DNA of 64,000 bases from Anniella stebbinsi (lineage: Eukaryota; Chordata; Lepidosauria; Squamata; Anniellidae). The stretch covers positions 7,620,001 to 7,684,000 of the forward strand of contig JARDYH010000001.1 in NCBI GenBank assembly GCA_029215795.1, read 5' to 3'. Under the pieces are notes generated by a model, which saw nothing but the letters and a program-made list of their open reading frames with translations, did no database searches and was not told where the DNA came from. The position numbers and the translations under genes are program-made. Shown here in pieces: positions 1 through 22,276 of this stretch. Position 1 is the first letter of the stretch. Each line of letters begins with the position of its first letter.

Positions 1-102
1 CACCAGGTGCTGCATGCATACAAAGGCCATCTGCTGGAATTCCCTTTCTATTCAACTGTTAAAGATACAGGAGCCCTGTCCGCCTTTTCATACGGTCACC
101 TG
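1..102. mobile_element. hAT-type MITE, right part (same family as 13451-13769)
   Basis: The sequence is the right half of the foldback family seen complete elsewhere in the window: the AGGTGCTGCATGCATACAAA segment, then a ttaaagatacaggagccctg segment, ending at a degenerate ggtcacc terminus. The left part is outside the window. Confidence 0.75.
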
Positions 103-489
103 GCTTGCTCAGAGACAGGAGGTGGCTGGCCTGAGCTTATTCAAAAATCCATTTAATAATTTAAATCCTTCTTTTCTCAATATTGTCCAGAAGCAGCTTA
201 CAGCCAAGTACAAATACAATGTGCAGAGAGTGTCAAAAACCAGTCGGAAGGACCCAAATAAAAAGCTAACAATTCCTCCGGCAGGATGAGTTTTGTTACA
301 TGCTGCAGGATACGGGGAAAGTCCTGGCTGAGATGATGGTTAGAAGCCTGTGGTTCCCTCAGCAGGCCCAAGACAGCAGATGGAATTTAGAGGCAGACTT
401 TCTTTCCAGGCACAAGATGGCGGATGGGCCAGCCATGAGGGAACCATGGCCAAGATCTCTCTGATCTGTCTCTGGTTCCCACCTTCATT

Positions 490-640
490 GCTCAGGGTGA
501 CCGAGGGCACAATCCTATGCATGTTTAGACAGAAGAAAGTCCTACAACTCCCAGCATTCCCCAGTCAGCATCCTGGGAGCTGTAGGACTTTCTTCTGTCT
601 AAACGTGCATAGGAATGCGCCCTCAGTCATCTTGATTGAC
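490..640. repeat. Near-perfect palindromic (foldback) element in the NLGN3 intron
   Basis: The left arm (about 490-558) and the right arm (about 571-640) are inverted copies of each other, sharing GTTTAGACAGAAGAAAGTCC and flanking bases with only a few mismatches. The outer ends (CAGGGTGACCGAGGGC against CAAGATGACTGAGGGC inverted) resemble the AGGGTGACC ends of the hAT MITEs in this window. No clear target duplication could be read. Confidence 0.75.
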
Positions 641-773
641 CTGTGCAAGCACAAATTACCATGCTGCCCATCCTGTATTCAAAACATGTCCATTTGTCCT
701 CAGCGCAACCCCTTAAAATAATCCATTTGTCACAGGCAAGCTTAGAAAAAGGGCCCAGCAGCATGCAGTGTGA

Positions 774-11312
<10,539 letters not shown>

Positions 11313-12080
11313 CTGCCCAAGCGCCCGCATGTCCATGCGCACACTCCGCCCTCACCGGACCTGGCGCTGCGGGGTCAGGCGTGGCTCGCTCTTGGGGTGG
11401 GGTGGGGATTTCATTGGGATCAAGTGCTTTGACTTTCCGCGGGCGGGGGCAGCAGGACCCATCTCGGCCGAGCGGAGCATCGCCCAGCAGAGGCGGCTGG
11501 AACTGCTCCGCTCCGAGAACCGTCCCGTCCTTCGCTGCTCCCAAGTCGGACACTGCACAGGAGCGGAGCGGCCGCCCAGTGGGTCTTCCGCCCTGGAGAA
11601 GATGTCCTGGTGCCTCCTGGAGCCACTTGACCCTGCCTGGGGGTGAAGGGTATATCGGGTACCCTCGGGACGGCGTCTGCCTGACTTTCCCTCCTTACTG
11701 CTAGAGATTGACCAATCAAAGTGCTATGGGAAAACGGCTCTTGCAGGGCCTGAGCGGCCACGTTGAGGCGGTTGCTTGGTACTGCTGGCCCCATGCCTGG
11801 AGAGCACCAGGCGTGTGCTGATCTGGTACAGGGCCCTCCACGCCCCAGCGCCAGGTCCTGGATAGTCCAGGCTTGGTGCTGGGCCCAACAGAGGCTGCCT
11901 GGAGCCCCTGCCCCACCTCACGCTCCTCGCCTCGCGGAGGAACTGTCCTGTCTGTCTGTTTCCTTTCCAAAAGACGTTTTTTAAAGCAGATCTTTAGTTC
12001 TTTAAACACTAACAGAGACGCCGTGTTTTGTCCTTTGTAAAGATTTTAAACTAAGTGTTCTTGATAAAGCCAGTTAGACA

Positions 12081-12081
<1 letters not shown>

Positions 12082-12112
<31 letters not shown>
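12082..12112. repeat. (CA)n microsatellite in the NLGN3 3' UTR
   Basis: An uninterrupted CA run of about 15 units. Confidence 0.95.
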
Positions 12113-12114
<2 letters not shown>

Positions 12115-13347
12115 CTGTCGCACCTGCGCCGTGCGCCCCTCCAGTATCAACCTGTGCCAAACCGAGAAACCAGCAGACTTCCCTCGGGGTGGGCAGCGGC
12201 ACAGAGGCGTCCACAAGCTCCTTTTGTATTTTTTATACGCCCTTCCGCTGCCGTTCATATCTGTATGTGTCACCCAACCAACCTGTGCTCCACAGACACC
12301 TGAAAATGACGGGGTTCCTTCTCCCCTCGGCTAGCATTCCTGTTGTGCTGGCCCGTCTGACCCCGCTCCCCTTTTGCCATCCGCTGTGCCAAATCTCCTG
12401 TAAGTTAATCCTCTTGCAGCTTGGCCAAGTCTCTCCACACCCCCCCCCCCCTGGTGCCTCAACCCTGCCCTCTTCCGCCTGCCAACCTCTGGCCTCCTCT
12501 GGCACGCGGTCTCCCCTTTTCTTGTGTTGGATCATGCGGCAGCGTCATTTCCGTGTATGCGGGTGGCCCAGTGCAGGCTGTACAGAGAGGGGGAATCCTG
12601 GGGGTAGCACACTGTAAAGGCAATGGGGCTCAAAACTCATTGGGAAAAAAGGGGGGCTCTTTTCACGCACAACTGGCCATCAGACCCAAAATCCAGATAT
12701 CCGGGGTAGTTATTGAATATGGGGAGCGGGGTGGGAGGGTTGCGCTTTCGGCAACATGGTGGCAACGCCATGTGGGTTGAGAGGGGCAATGGAACGTGGG
12801 TAGGCCAAGGTTGGTGGATCAGGCTTTGTAGTGGAGGGGGGAGTCAGGTGCAGGGGGGGGCGGAAAGGGGTTCAGGAAACAAGGTGTGGTGGTGAAGATG
12901 GCGCAGCCCTGCATGGACAGGAATAGGACTTGCTTTGCAGGGGCTGCAAAGGACGAAGAGTAGGCAGGAGGGCTACCGGAGGATCTTGCGCATATCGATC
13001 AGCTTGCTGGGGGGACATTTTGAAGCTGAGGGAGCAGGAGCTCAAAGGGGAGGTGGCCGCAAGCGAGGAGAGGCGACCACAGGGACAAACGGAGCCAAAG
13101 CCATGAAGTCGAGCTTGCTTGGAAGCCTCGGAGCTTTTACCCCACCCTCAGTGTGTGGACGGAGCTTCTGCTGGTTGTAACTGGGCCTGCCCCCACCCCT
13201 GCCCGGCCACGGCGCCCTCCTGCAGAGGACAGGTTCCTAGCTGGGTTTTGGGGCAAGGGGGGGATGCAGGATGCGAAGGTGAGCGGTTCTGGCTGAGAAT
13301 GTATTTAAGCGGCCCTGTCAATCACCTGAGCGGCGGAAAGAGTTCCA

Positions 13348-13353
13348 AATAAA
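13348..13353 (+). terminator. NLGN3: Poly(A) signal AATAAA of NLGN3
   Basis: This is the first canonical hexamer seen downstream of the NLGN3 stop. It is followed within about 30 bp by a G/T-rich element (gtgtttttagccg). Confidence 0.6.
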
Positions 13354-13450
13354 CTGGAAGGGGTGTTTTTAGCCGTCTTCTGTCCTGTCTGCTTCTTGGG
13401 TCGTGGGGTGGGCGTGCTAGCGATGGGAAGAGGATTGTGAGTCCCTGGGA

Positions 13451-13769
13451 TAGGGTGACCCTATGGAAAGGAGGACAGGGCTACTGTATCTTTAACAGTT
13501 GTCTAGAAAAGGGGATTTCAGCAGGTGTCATTTGTATGCATGCAGCACCCGGTGAAATCCCCTCTTCATCACAACAATTAAAGCTGCAGGAGCCCTGCCC
13601 TCTTTTGTATCTGGTCACTGTAGTATAGCTCTTGCAGCTTTCCTGTTGTGATGAAGAGGGAACCTCACCAGGTGCTGCCTGCATACAAATGACACCTGCT
13701 GAAATTCTGTTTTCAGTGCAACTGTTAAAGACACAGGAGCCCTGTCCTCCTTTCCATATGGTCACCCTA
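13451..13769. mobile_element. hAT-superfamily MITE, complete, with 8-bp target duplication
   Basis: The 319-bp element starts TAGGGTGACC and ends GGTCACCCTA. It is flanked on both sides by CCCTGGGA (13443-13450 and 13770-13777). Its two halves are inverted copies of each other. TAGGG ends plus 8-bp duplications are the hallmarks of the hAT superfamily. It has no coding capacity, so it would have been mobilised in trans. Confidence 0.9.
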
Positions 13770-15299
13770 CCCTGGGATCTTAAGGAGGGAGAGGTGCATC
13801 AAGCCAGGGCCTACCTGGGATTCCCGGCAGTTGCAGGTGGGCGGGGGGAGAGCAAGGCTGCCTCTCTTGGATTTCTTCCACCCCAAAGGGACTTCTTGGC
13901 AATGGGGTGCCTCTGTGTCTTGGATGGGAAAGAGGGCAGCCCTATTCTTTCCTCTGCAGAGATGCTCGTGGTGAGGCAGAGAACCACCACACGCCAACAG
14001 AAGGGCAGCAGGGCAACCTGAAATAGGAAAAGGCTCCTCCGTTTCACATTCAGGGATGAAGATACGCATTGCACCCCACAGTTGCTTAGCAAGCACCCCA
14101 TTCATTTCCCCCACATCCAACAAAATAGCCAGAGGCCTCTCCTTGCCTGCCTGGAAGCATCACCACGTTGAAGAAACAAGTAGGATCCAGTTAGGCCTTT
14201 TGGTGGGGGAGGCATATCCCAGGTTTAAGACCCTGGCACAAACGCCTGAAGCTTTGAGGTCAAAGACACTTGATTCCAATGCCAGCGCCAGCCCTGCTCT
14301 AAAGAAAATGCAAAGCGTTCGGCAGACTGGGGCAGAGCATCACCTGTTGGATTTCTGCCTGCCCATGCAGCTGACAAAGGCTCTGAGCTTCTGTCCCTTA
14401 ACTAGGTGGTGCTCCTGTGGCTTCTCGGGGCCTTTTCATTGAGGCAAGCGATGGAGATCCACCTGTGCCACCGGAAACCTGAGAAAGCACGGGACGATGA
14501 GGCATAGATCTAGACCAGCCATGAGTATGGGGAATATTTGTTCCCCCTCTCTCTCTCTCTGCCTCTCAGTTCAAGTGAAGGGGGCTCCCCAGTCCGCGCG
14601 CACGGATGCGCTTTCCTTGATCTCTTTTTGTGCCCAGCCAAGACGCTACCGGTTTCATTTCTTTTTAATGCAATTTCTAATGGCGTTTCCATGGCAACCA
14701 GGAATCGAGGGCTGAGTCCTTTCCCAGCGAGCACATGGTCCTCCGTGCCTGGTGAGCGGTGTGGGTGTGGGGGGGGGGGCAGTGAGATGGGCACGCGCTG
14801 TGGGCATACGTCGCCTGGTGCTCGCATCTGTGCGTTGGGGGAGAGGATGCACAACCTCTTGTGGGGAGGGGGCAGGGGCTGGGGGAGAATCAGAGGCAGA
14901 CCCCTTTAAGGGAAGGGCAGGCTCCATCCTTCACTGACTAGCTCCCCCCCCCCCCCACACGGCTGCAAGGGCACCTTGTGAAACCAACAGAAAGCCCTCC
15001 TTCTCTCCCCCCTGAATCCACCCTCTGTCTCAGCCAGCCCCCAAAGTGGCTAGAACAGGAAGCCCCACCCAACACACACATCAAGCCTGGAGAGTCCGTA
15101 TGCTCTCACCTGAACCCATTTCAGAGCTGCATTTGTCTGTTTTTCCCCCCGAGGCCTTCCAGTCCTTGGTGTGTGCTGAATTTGTACCTAAGAATAACTG
15201 ATGGGTCCCTCCAGCCTTGCCCATCTGGCAGCCATGAACGTTACCGGCTTCCCAGCTCTGGAGATGTGTTGAACAGCTTTGCGAATATTCACAAATTTT

Positions 15300-15470
15300 G
15301 ATGAGTGTGTATCTCTGTGCGCACATGCTGTTTTGCTCATGTCCTACTTGTGGGCTTCCTATGGGGAGGGGAGCTCTGGCTGCCCACTGCGGGAACAGAA
15401 TGCCGGGCGAGGGAGGCCTTTGGTCTGATCCAGCATGGCTCTTCTTGTGCTCTTACGACGGCGACTGTGG
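15300..15470 (+). mobile_element. CR1-type LINE 3' fragment
   Basis: A diverged copy of the family ending in 'ggtctgatccagcatggctc' and TTCTTGTGCTCTTACG. Confidence 0.65.
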
Positions 15471-16084
15471 CATTTGGAGCTTGGTTTTTAGAAGATGCAC
15501 AGAACCCTCTAGAGATCGGGGGTGGGGGGGGGGTTGCAATGTGAACTTTTCAACAAGAGTTGTGTAGCTGATGCGGCAAGTATATTTAGAAAACGTCCCA
15601 AAATGCCTCCACGGGGAAGCTAGTCAGAGAGAAATCTCAGGGAAGCAGTTTGCTTGTGCCATTTTGTGAGCTGCCCCAGAGGGAGGGCAAAATCTCTTGC
15701 AAAACAAGCGTGCATATATGTCAAATACTTTGTTGAGTACCAGCTTCCAGAAGCGCCTGCCGTAGCTTTTGCAGAAGCCTGAGGCTCTAGGATTCTCATG
15801 TCTCGGGGAGACCCAAGCCATGTGAAATAATAAACATTACCAACTCAAGTCCCCCGTCCCCATAAGACCGAGAAGTTTAAAGTTCAAGGGTAGGCATCGG
15901 CACCTTCTGAGAGCCCACATCCCAGCAGGGGGCCATTGACCTCAAAGCCTTGGAGGTGCCCGTCCTTTTTGCCATTGCACCCTGCTTGTTCGCCTTCCTG
16001 TCACCCTGGTCCAGACAATGTTGGTGACCAGAAGGAGTAGCAGCAGTAGATGCCACTGTTTACTTCTTCCCTTGCTCTCTGCCT

Positions 16085-16491
16085 GTCAAGCAGGAGGAGC
16101 GACTGAAAGAACTGGGCATGTTTAGCCTGGAGAAGAGAAGATTGGGGGGAGACATGATAGCACCCTTCAAATACTTGAAAGGTTGCCACACAGAGGAGGG
16201 TCAGGATCTCTTCTCGATCATCCCAGAGTGCAGGACACGGAATAATGGGCTCACGTTACAGGAAGCCAGATTCTGGCTGGACATCAGGAAATACTTCCTG
16301 ACAGTTAGAGCAGTACGACAATGGAACCAATGACCTAGGGAGGTGGTGGGCTCTCCCACACTAGAGGCCTTCAAGAGGCAGCTGGACAGCCCTCTGTCAG
16401 GGATGCTTTAAGGTGGATTCCTGCATTGAGCAGGGGGTTGGACTTGATGGCCTTAGAGGCCCCTTCCAACTGTAATCTTCTATGATTCTAA
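16085..16491 (+). mobile_element. CR1 LINE 3' end (RT C-terminus plus terminal repeat)
   Basis: It translates in one frame to the well-known CR1 tail ([20 protein letters not shown], then RFWLDIRKYFLTVRAVRQWN) and ends in TTCTATGATTCTAAG, the CR1 8-bp-type terminal repeat. 5'-truncated. Confidence 0.9.
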
Positions 16492-16674
16492 GTGGTAGCA
16501 GTGACGAGAAAGAGAAGAAGCAATAGCAACACATGATAATGCCATTGAGAAGGGAAAAGGGGCCATGGAGGGTGCCCTGCGCCAGTGTCTTCCAAAACCT
16601 GGAGCTGCCATTGCTAATATAATCTAAGTCACTACCACTGGGCAGAAGTACCCAATGGATGCTTTATTCTGAGG

Positions 16675-16875
16675 TTAGAACATAGGAACATAAAAAGAGT
16701 CCTGCTGGATCAGATCAAGGGCCCATCTAGTCCAACACTCTGTTCACACTATGGACAACCAGCTGTCGGCCAGGGACCCACAAGCAGGAGACGGTGCAAA
16801 GCACCCTCCCGCCCATGTTCCCTGGCAATTGGTGCATGTGAGGTTATTGCCTCTGATACTGGATTCCAGAGTTTA
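16675..16875 (-). mobile_element. CR1-type LINE 3' fragment
   Basis: Minus-strand copy of the 'CTGCTGGATCAGATCAAGGG' family, truncated after the GATACTGGATTCC region. Confidence 0.8.
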
Positions 16876-17949
16876 GTAAGCTGATTGGTGGCCAAGGCAT
16901 CTTACTGGAATTTTGACACCAGCAGCCAGATCACCCTGGGAAAATCTGCCCCCCATATCAAAGCTCCCCACCCTACAGGTTGAAGGGTGGCGAGTAGCTG
17001 CTTCCCATGTGGATAATATGTGAGACCAGCCCCAAGGCAAACTTGGACAGAGATTGGCAGTCTATTTCTGATCCAGTTGCCATAGCAACTGAGATGCTTG
17101 GAAGCTGCCGGATCGGTCAACCTCGCAGCGGCGTGTCCGTCTCTCCTATCCCATTCTGCAGCGGTTGAGAGGAGGGGATGCCTTGTAGCGCATAGACGGG
17201 ATCACTTTCCCCGGACTGGTTGCCCTTAATGGCCTTTAAAAGGCTTCACCATCACAATGATTAAGAGTAGCAAAAGCATGGATTTCCTCGTTTTTGCGAC
17301 CAGAGTAGGAGCTTTGATCTGCATTTAATGACCACGAGCCTGAAAAAAATTGTGTGTGCATCTGTTTTCATTGATTTGCGCACAGAACAAGGGCGTGAGC
17401 CTGTGTTTGGAGCACAGGTGCCTCCCCCCCTGCAGATTCATCCAAGCACCGTTCCCTGTCCCAGCCAGACACCCTCGGCAGCATCCCAGGGTCACCTTGC
17501 TTTCAAAGGCACAGCCGGTAGAAACGACATGTTCTTCTCTTGCTGATTGTGGAGCACCAGGTAGACTCTGCTTCCAGACGAAGCTTTTCATTGTACAATC
17601 ACCCTGCCTCATTCACAGAATTTTATAGCAGCAGGGGGCATTTCCCTCCCCCCCACCACGTGGCGACATTTTCCATTTGTAACCTTCTCATGTTTGCCCC
17701 TCACTGCTTCTAACCTTTTTCTTACCAGAAAAAAAAATTGTGGAAAAGATGGAATGCCTTTTGATGGATAGGACTAGGAAGCACCCATCTGGAATTATCC
17801 GGAATCTTTTTGCTGCTAAAAAGTCTTGTCCTATGATGGCGTTGATGCCTTTGACTGCACTGGAGTTGCTCAGAACTGTATTTGCACACAGGATTTGACC
17901 TGAGGGCCAAATGGCACATGATCATAGCCACATGTTTAAACTAGAGTGA

Positions 17950-18430
17950 TGAATTAGACTCCTTTAATTTTGGAGAAAAGGCAGCTGGAGGAATGCAACC
18001 TTATCCAACACTGTTCAGCTTGCCTGCCTCTATAAAGTTTGGCAGAATTCCCTAACCACAGCACCTCCGTCTCACCTGTATTCAGCCTCAGCTTGTTAGC
18101 ATACACCCATCCCGAAACTGCCTCCTGTTCAGGGTTTCCACTAGTCCCTGCGACTAGTTGGTGGGAATGAGAGGTAGAGCTGTGTGTCATCAGCATATTG
18201 ATGACGCCTTAGCCTAAACCTCTGGATGACACCCCCCAGCGGCTTCATGTAGATGTTAAGAAACATAGGAGACATGATACAACCCTGAAGAACCCCAACG
18301 GTCAATCGCCGAAGGAGTCTCCCAGTCACCTGGCTACATCCCTCCAAAAGAGACTGGATCCACTGTAACACCATACCTTTCACACCTACCCCAACCAGAT
18401 GACTGAGAAGGACATTGTGGTCAATGGTAT
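17950..18430 (-). mobile_element. L2-like LINE reverse-transcriptase fragment
   Basis: The minus strand encodes a piece of LINE reverse transcriptase with the palm-domain catalytic motif YADDTQLYLSF, preceded by a VLQGCIMSPMFLNIYMKPLG block. It is truncated and abuts a plus-strand CR1 at about 18431. Confidence 0.8.
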
Positions 18431-18970
18431 TGCATCCAGTTCCGGGCACGGCACTTCAAGAAGGATGCAGACAAGCTGGAGGGGGTTCAGAGGAGGGCAA
18501 CGAGGATGATCAGGGGTCTGGAAACAAAGCCCTATCAGGAGAGACTGAAAGAAGTGGGCATTCTTAGCCTGGAGAAGAGAAGATTGAGGAGAGACATGAT
18601 AGCACTCTTCAAATACTTGAAAGGTTGTCACACAGAGGAGGGCCAGGATCTCTTCTTGATCAACCCAGAGTGCAGGATATGGAATAATGGGCTCAAGTTA
18701 CAGGAAGCCAGATTCCGGCTGGACATCAGGAAAAACTTTAACAGTCAGGAAGATTTTCCTGATGTCCAGCCAGAATCTGGCTTCCTGTAACTTGAGCAGT
18801 ACGACAGTGGAACCAATGACCCAGGGAGATTGTGGGCTCTCCCACACTAGATGCATTCAAGAGGCAGCTGGACAGCCATCTTTCAGGGATGCTTTAAGGT
18901 GGATTCCTGCATTGAGCAGGTAGCTGGACTTGATGGCCTTAGAGGCCTCTTCCAACCCTACTATTCTATG
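18431..18970 (+). mobile_element. CR1 LINE 3' end with internal hairpin duplication
   Basis: Same family as 16085-16491, but longer. It runs from TGCATCCAGTTCCGGGCAC through the RT tail to a CTACTATTCTATGA end. Between 18692 and 18796 a 43-bp piece is present again in inverted orientation in place of part of the normal CR1 sequence. Confidence 0.88.
18692..18796. repeat. 43-bp inverted duplication (hairpin) inside a CR1 copy
   Basis: Arms 18692-18734 and 18754-18796 are inverted copies with one mismatch, separated by a 19-bp loop. The parent CR1 sequence, seen at 16085-16491, has only the left arm. Confidence 0.9.
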
Positions 18971-20719
18971 ACATGGAAGGTCCTGGGAGGTCCTGGGAAA
19001 CTGACTCAGCTGCGCTCCCTCCATCCATTCTCCGGCAGAAATCACCCACTATGGCAACCAAGGCCATTTCTGTCCCCAAACCAGGTCAGAAATGGATCGA
19101 AATAATTCATATCATTCAAGACCACCTGGGATGTTCTTATGCTTCCCAAACAACAACCTCTGACTAATTAGTTTCATTAATCAAGCTGTCTGTAGAGCTG
19201 GGCTTGCTCTTAAAGAGACAGCGTCCTCAGACCTGATGCCACACAACCCAATGTGTGTCACGCCAGGTCCCTAAAGTGTGGGTGTATGGGGGGGGGGGGA
19301 ATAACTTTTAAAAAGCAGGAAAGGGGGAGCAGAGTCCGCACCTGTGCTCATGCCTTTTCTTTGAAACTTCTTTTTTAAAGTAATTTTAAAAAAAGCTCCC
19401 CCCCTCCATCCTCCTGGCAAGGATTACTTCTGGTTACAGTGTCCCACTGGCAGAAAATCCGCTAAAGTAAAGTGGGAGGGGGGAGTGTAGGCAGAAGACA
19501 GGATCAGTTCTTCTTTCTGTGCCCAGCTATATGGCACCCCCGCCCACCCCACTGTGTGGGAATTCAGTGCAAGCCGATCCTGACTCACGTAGTGCATCTG
19601 ACAACCCAGCTAGTTTTGGTCCTCAGGATAGGTTTGCCAGCTTTAGAGATTCACCCTGCTCTTGGCAGCTTCAGGTCCTGAGAACGGCAAAAGAATCCAG
19701 GAGATTGCTCCGTTTTCCAAGTCCATCTCTTCAGCTGTAGAGAAAGTCGGAGATCAGTCAGGTATAATGAGGTGGCATCTTCAGAGGCTTCCAGCAGAAC
19801 TATGGAGATGATTTGGAGGTGTGAGGTGGAGGGGGGCTAGCTTGCTACAAGCTGGAGCTGTGCTGTGGCTGGCCAGGCCGGCTTAAAAGCTTGGGCAGTG
19901 GAACAGTAGCACCTCATCATCAATGGCAGCTACTTTGACATGGAATATAGCTCTAGGCAGATTCCCATTCTTTGAGCTTTTCTAAGCACAGGAAAAACAA
20001 GAAAAATCCCACAGCCTTACTGGGGCTTTCGTCCTGCCACCATCGCAACGTGCTCTGTCACATGCAACCACGTGATTTGAAATCAAAAACTTCCCTTCTT
20101 GGAAAGGCCCCATTAGACACTGCCATCTAGTGTTGGAGATATCCCGTGCTATTCTGGATAACATCACATCATCTCTATTTTTTTAAAAAAACAAAAAACA
20201 AAATGTGCTACTTCCAGGGGATAGCATGTGAGATGTGCTGGCTGTTGACGAGTCATGTAATGGACCCACAAACTTCCATGAGTGGCCAATCACGGGCATG
20301 CAATAAATTGCTCATTTAGAGGCGCTCCCTCTGACCTTGAAGCGCTAGCACCTTGGCTCTCCAGCGTGACAAAGCAGAGACATGTGTGTTCTTCACCAGT
20401 GAGCATGATGTATTTTGTTCACATTTTGCTCCATGGGGTGGCTGAGAGGTTATCGCAGGTGAAGCAGCCCTAAAACAAACAAGCCCAAATAAGTTGCTCC
20501 CCCTTTCTCATACTCTTAAACGAGTTATTTCCTTCCTACACCCTAACAAATTCCCTCTTCAAATCTACATCTCTAGCCCCAAAGCAAAAACAGTGTCTGT
20601 GAACGAGATGCTAACTATATAGTTAAACCAGCAAGTGGCTCAGTGCAATAACTGTCAAACTGCCCGTCTTCAGGGAAACTTTTCCATGCCAGCATATCTG
20701 CTAATGGATCCCTGTAAGT

Positions 20720-21039
20720 TAGGGTGACCAGATAAAATCCAGGTCAGGACTCATGTAACTTTAACAGTTGTAGAGAAAAGGGAATTTCAGCCAGTGTCAT
20801 TTGTATGCAATTAGTTCCTGGTGAAATTCCCTCTCCATCACAACAGTTAAAGTTGCAGGGGCCCTGCCTTCTTTTGTGCATGGTCACTCTAGTATAGTGC
20901 CTGCACCTTTAACTGTTGTGATGAAGAGGGAATTTCACCAGGAACTAATTGCATACAAATGACACTGGCTGAAATTCCCTTTGCTCTACAACTGTTAAAG
21001 TTACATGAGCCCTGACCTGGATTTTATCTGGTCACCCTA
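20720..21039. mobile_element. hAT-superfamily MITE, complete, with 8-bp target duplication
   Basis: The 320-bp element runs TAGGGTGACC...GGTCACCCTA and is flanked by CTGTAAGT on both sides (20712-20719 and 21040-21047). It is palindromic around a centre near 20880 and belongs to the same family as 13451-13769. Confidence 0.92.
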
Positions 21040-21402
21040 CTGTAAGTTTACCACATAACCCCAGCATGTTGCTAAAGATTCTAGGGAATTTCTAAAGAAC
21101 ACGGCCAGTTGCACTGCAGTGCAACTAGGGAACACCCAGACCATCTGGGCCTCATCTCTTTCAAGGAAGCTTGACTGCTGTTTGCGAGCTTCTAATTGAA
21201 GAACCCCTGATAAGGAAGCCCAGGGGTCCTCCAAGCCAGAACACAACTCGCAAACCGCTGGCATACAGCCAAAGCAACCCACTTGGCAGTTTTCCCTACT
21301 GTACCTGTGAGATTTAGGAACATACCTTTTAAACCAAAGATGAAACCAGCAAAACACTAGTGGTCATATCCAGGGTTTCCTGGTACAACGGCAATCACAC
21401 TA

Positions 21403-21630
21403 TGGCTGCATTCGGACAACACATTAGTCAATGGTGGGGTAATAATCAACTTTACAGTTGTTCATCTAGGGGGTACTCCCCACACAACATAGCAATAAAT
21501 AATCAACTGTGGTGTGGATTAGGATCAGCGCTGAGTTGACTATGGCAGCATTCAGATGACACGATAGTCAATACAACTGACGATTGTCCCCCCCCCCCCA
21601 GTTGCTTATTGTGTCGTCCGAATTCAGCCA
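21403..21630. mobile_element. MITE-like element with about 28-bp terminal inverted repeats
   Basis: The left end TGGCTGCATTCGGACAACAC and the inverted right end TGGCTGAATTCGGACGACAC match at 18 of 20 bases, and similarity continues for about 8 more. A third, directly oriented copy of the end (GGCAGCATTCAGATGACACG) lies inside near 21544. The target duplication is not clear. Confidence 0.65.
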
Positions 21631-22047
21631 CTGTGGGCTTCCCTGCCCAAACAGCTGAAATCAGTGGTAAATTTTGAAGTGGAGGAGCTCATTGTGATAG
21701 ACCCCATAACCACAGACCCATGGAGAGTACAATATGCAAGCAGATCTGTTGGTCTCTCGCGCTTGCTGCACTTTGTGTTACACATACTCAAATGTGCAGC
21801 TACTCAACCCTCCCCAAAGAGCAGCAGTTCATAGCACAATGCCCAATTTACTAGGATGAGCTGACAGAGGTAGGATAATGAGCTGGCAAAGGGCAAGGTA
21901 GTAGTGTCATGTTGAGCTTGGGCTGCAGAGACCTGAGATTGCATAACGAAGGGAAAAGAGGGACACAAGTTCCCAAATGGCAAAAGACCCCCAGCTCAAG
22001 ACTTTCCAGGAGTTTATTTTCTCGGCACCTGGGGGAGGGGGGAGGTC

Positions 22048-22276
22048 TAGGGTGACCATATGAAAAGGGGGACAGGGCTCCTGTATCTTTAATAGTTGTA
22101 TAGAAAAGGGGATTTCAGCAGAGTGACCAGATACAAAATAGGGCAGCTTTATTAGAGTGACCAGATACAAAAGAGGGCAGGGCTCCTACAACTTTAACTG
22201 TTGTGATGAAGAGGGAATTCCACCAGGTGCTGCGTGCATACAAATGACACCTGCTGAAATTCCCTTTTCTATACAA
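22048..22276. mobile_element. hAT-type MITE, truncated and internally rearranged
   Basis: The left end TAGGGTGACCATATGAAAAG belongs to the 13451 family. The body contains two adjacent copies of GAGTGACCAGATACAAAA and stops at CTATACAA without the right terminal repeat. Confidence 0.75.

Larger units (their letters stand above)
11313..13370 (+). other. NLGN3: NLGN3 3' UTR
   Basis: About 2 kb follows the stop without a further convincing coding exon. I saw no canonical poly(A) hexamer before AATAAA at 13348-13353, which is followed by a G/T-rich stretch. The region carries a (CA)n microsatellite at 12082-12112. The 3' boundary is inferred from the hexamer only; a shorter UTR using a variant signal is possible. 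Confidence 0.65.
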
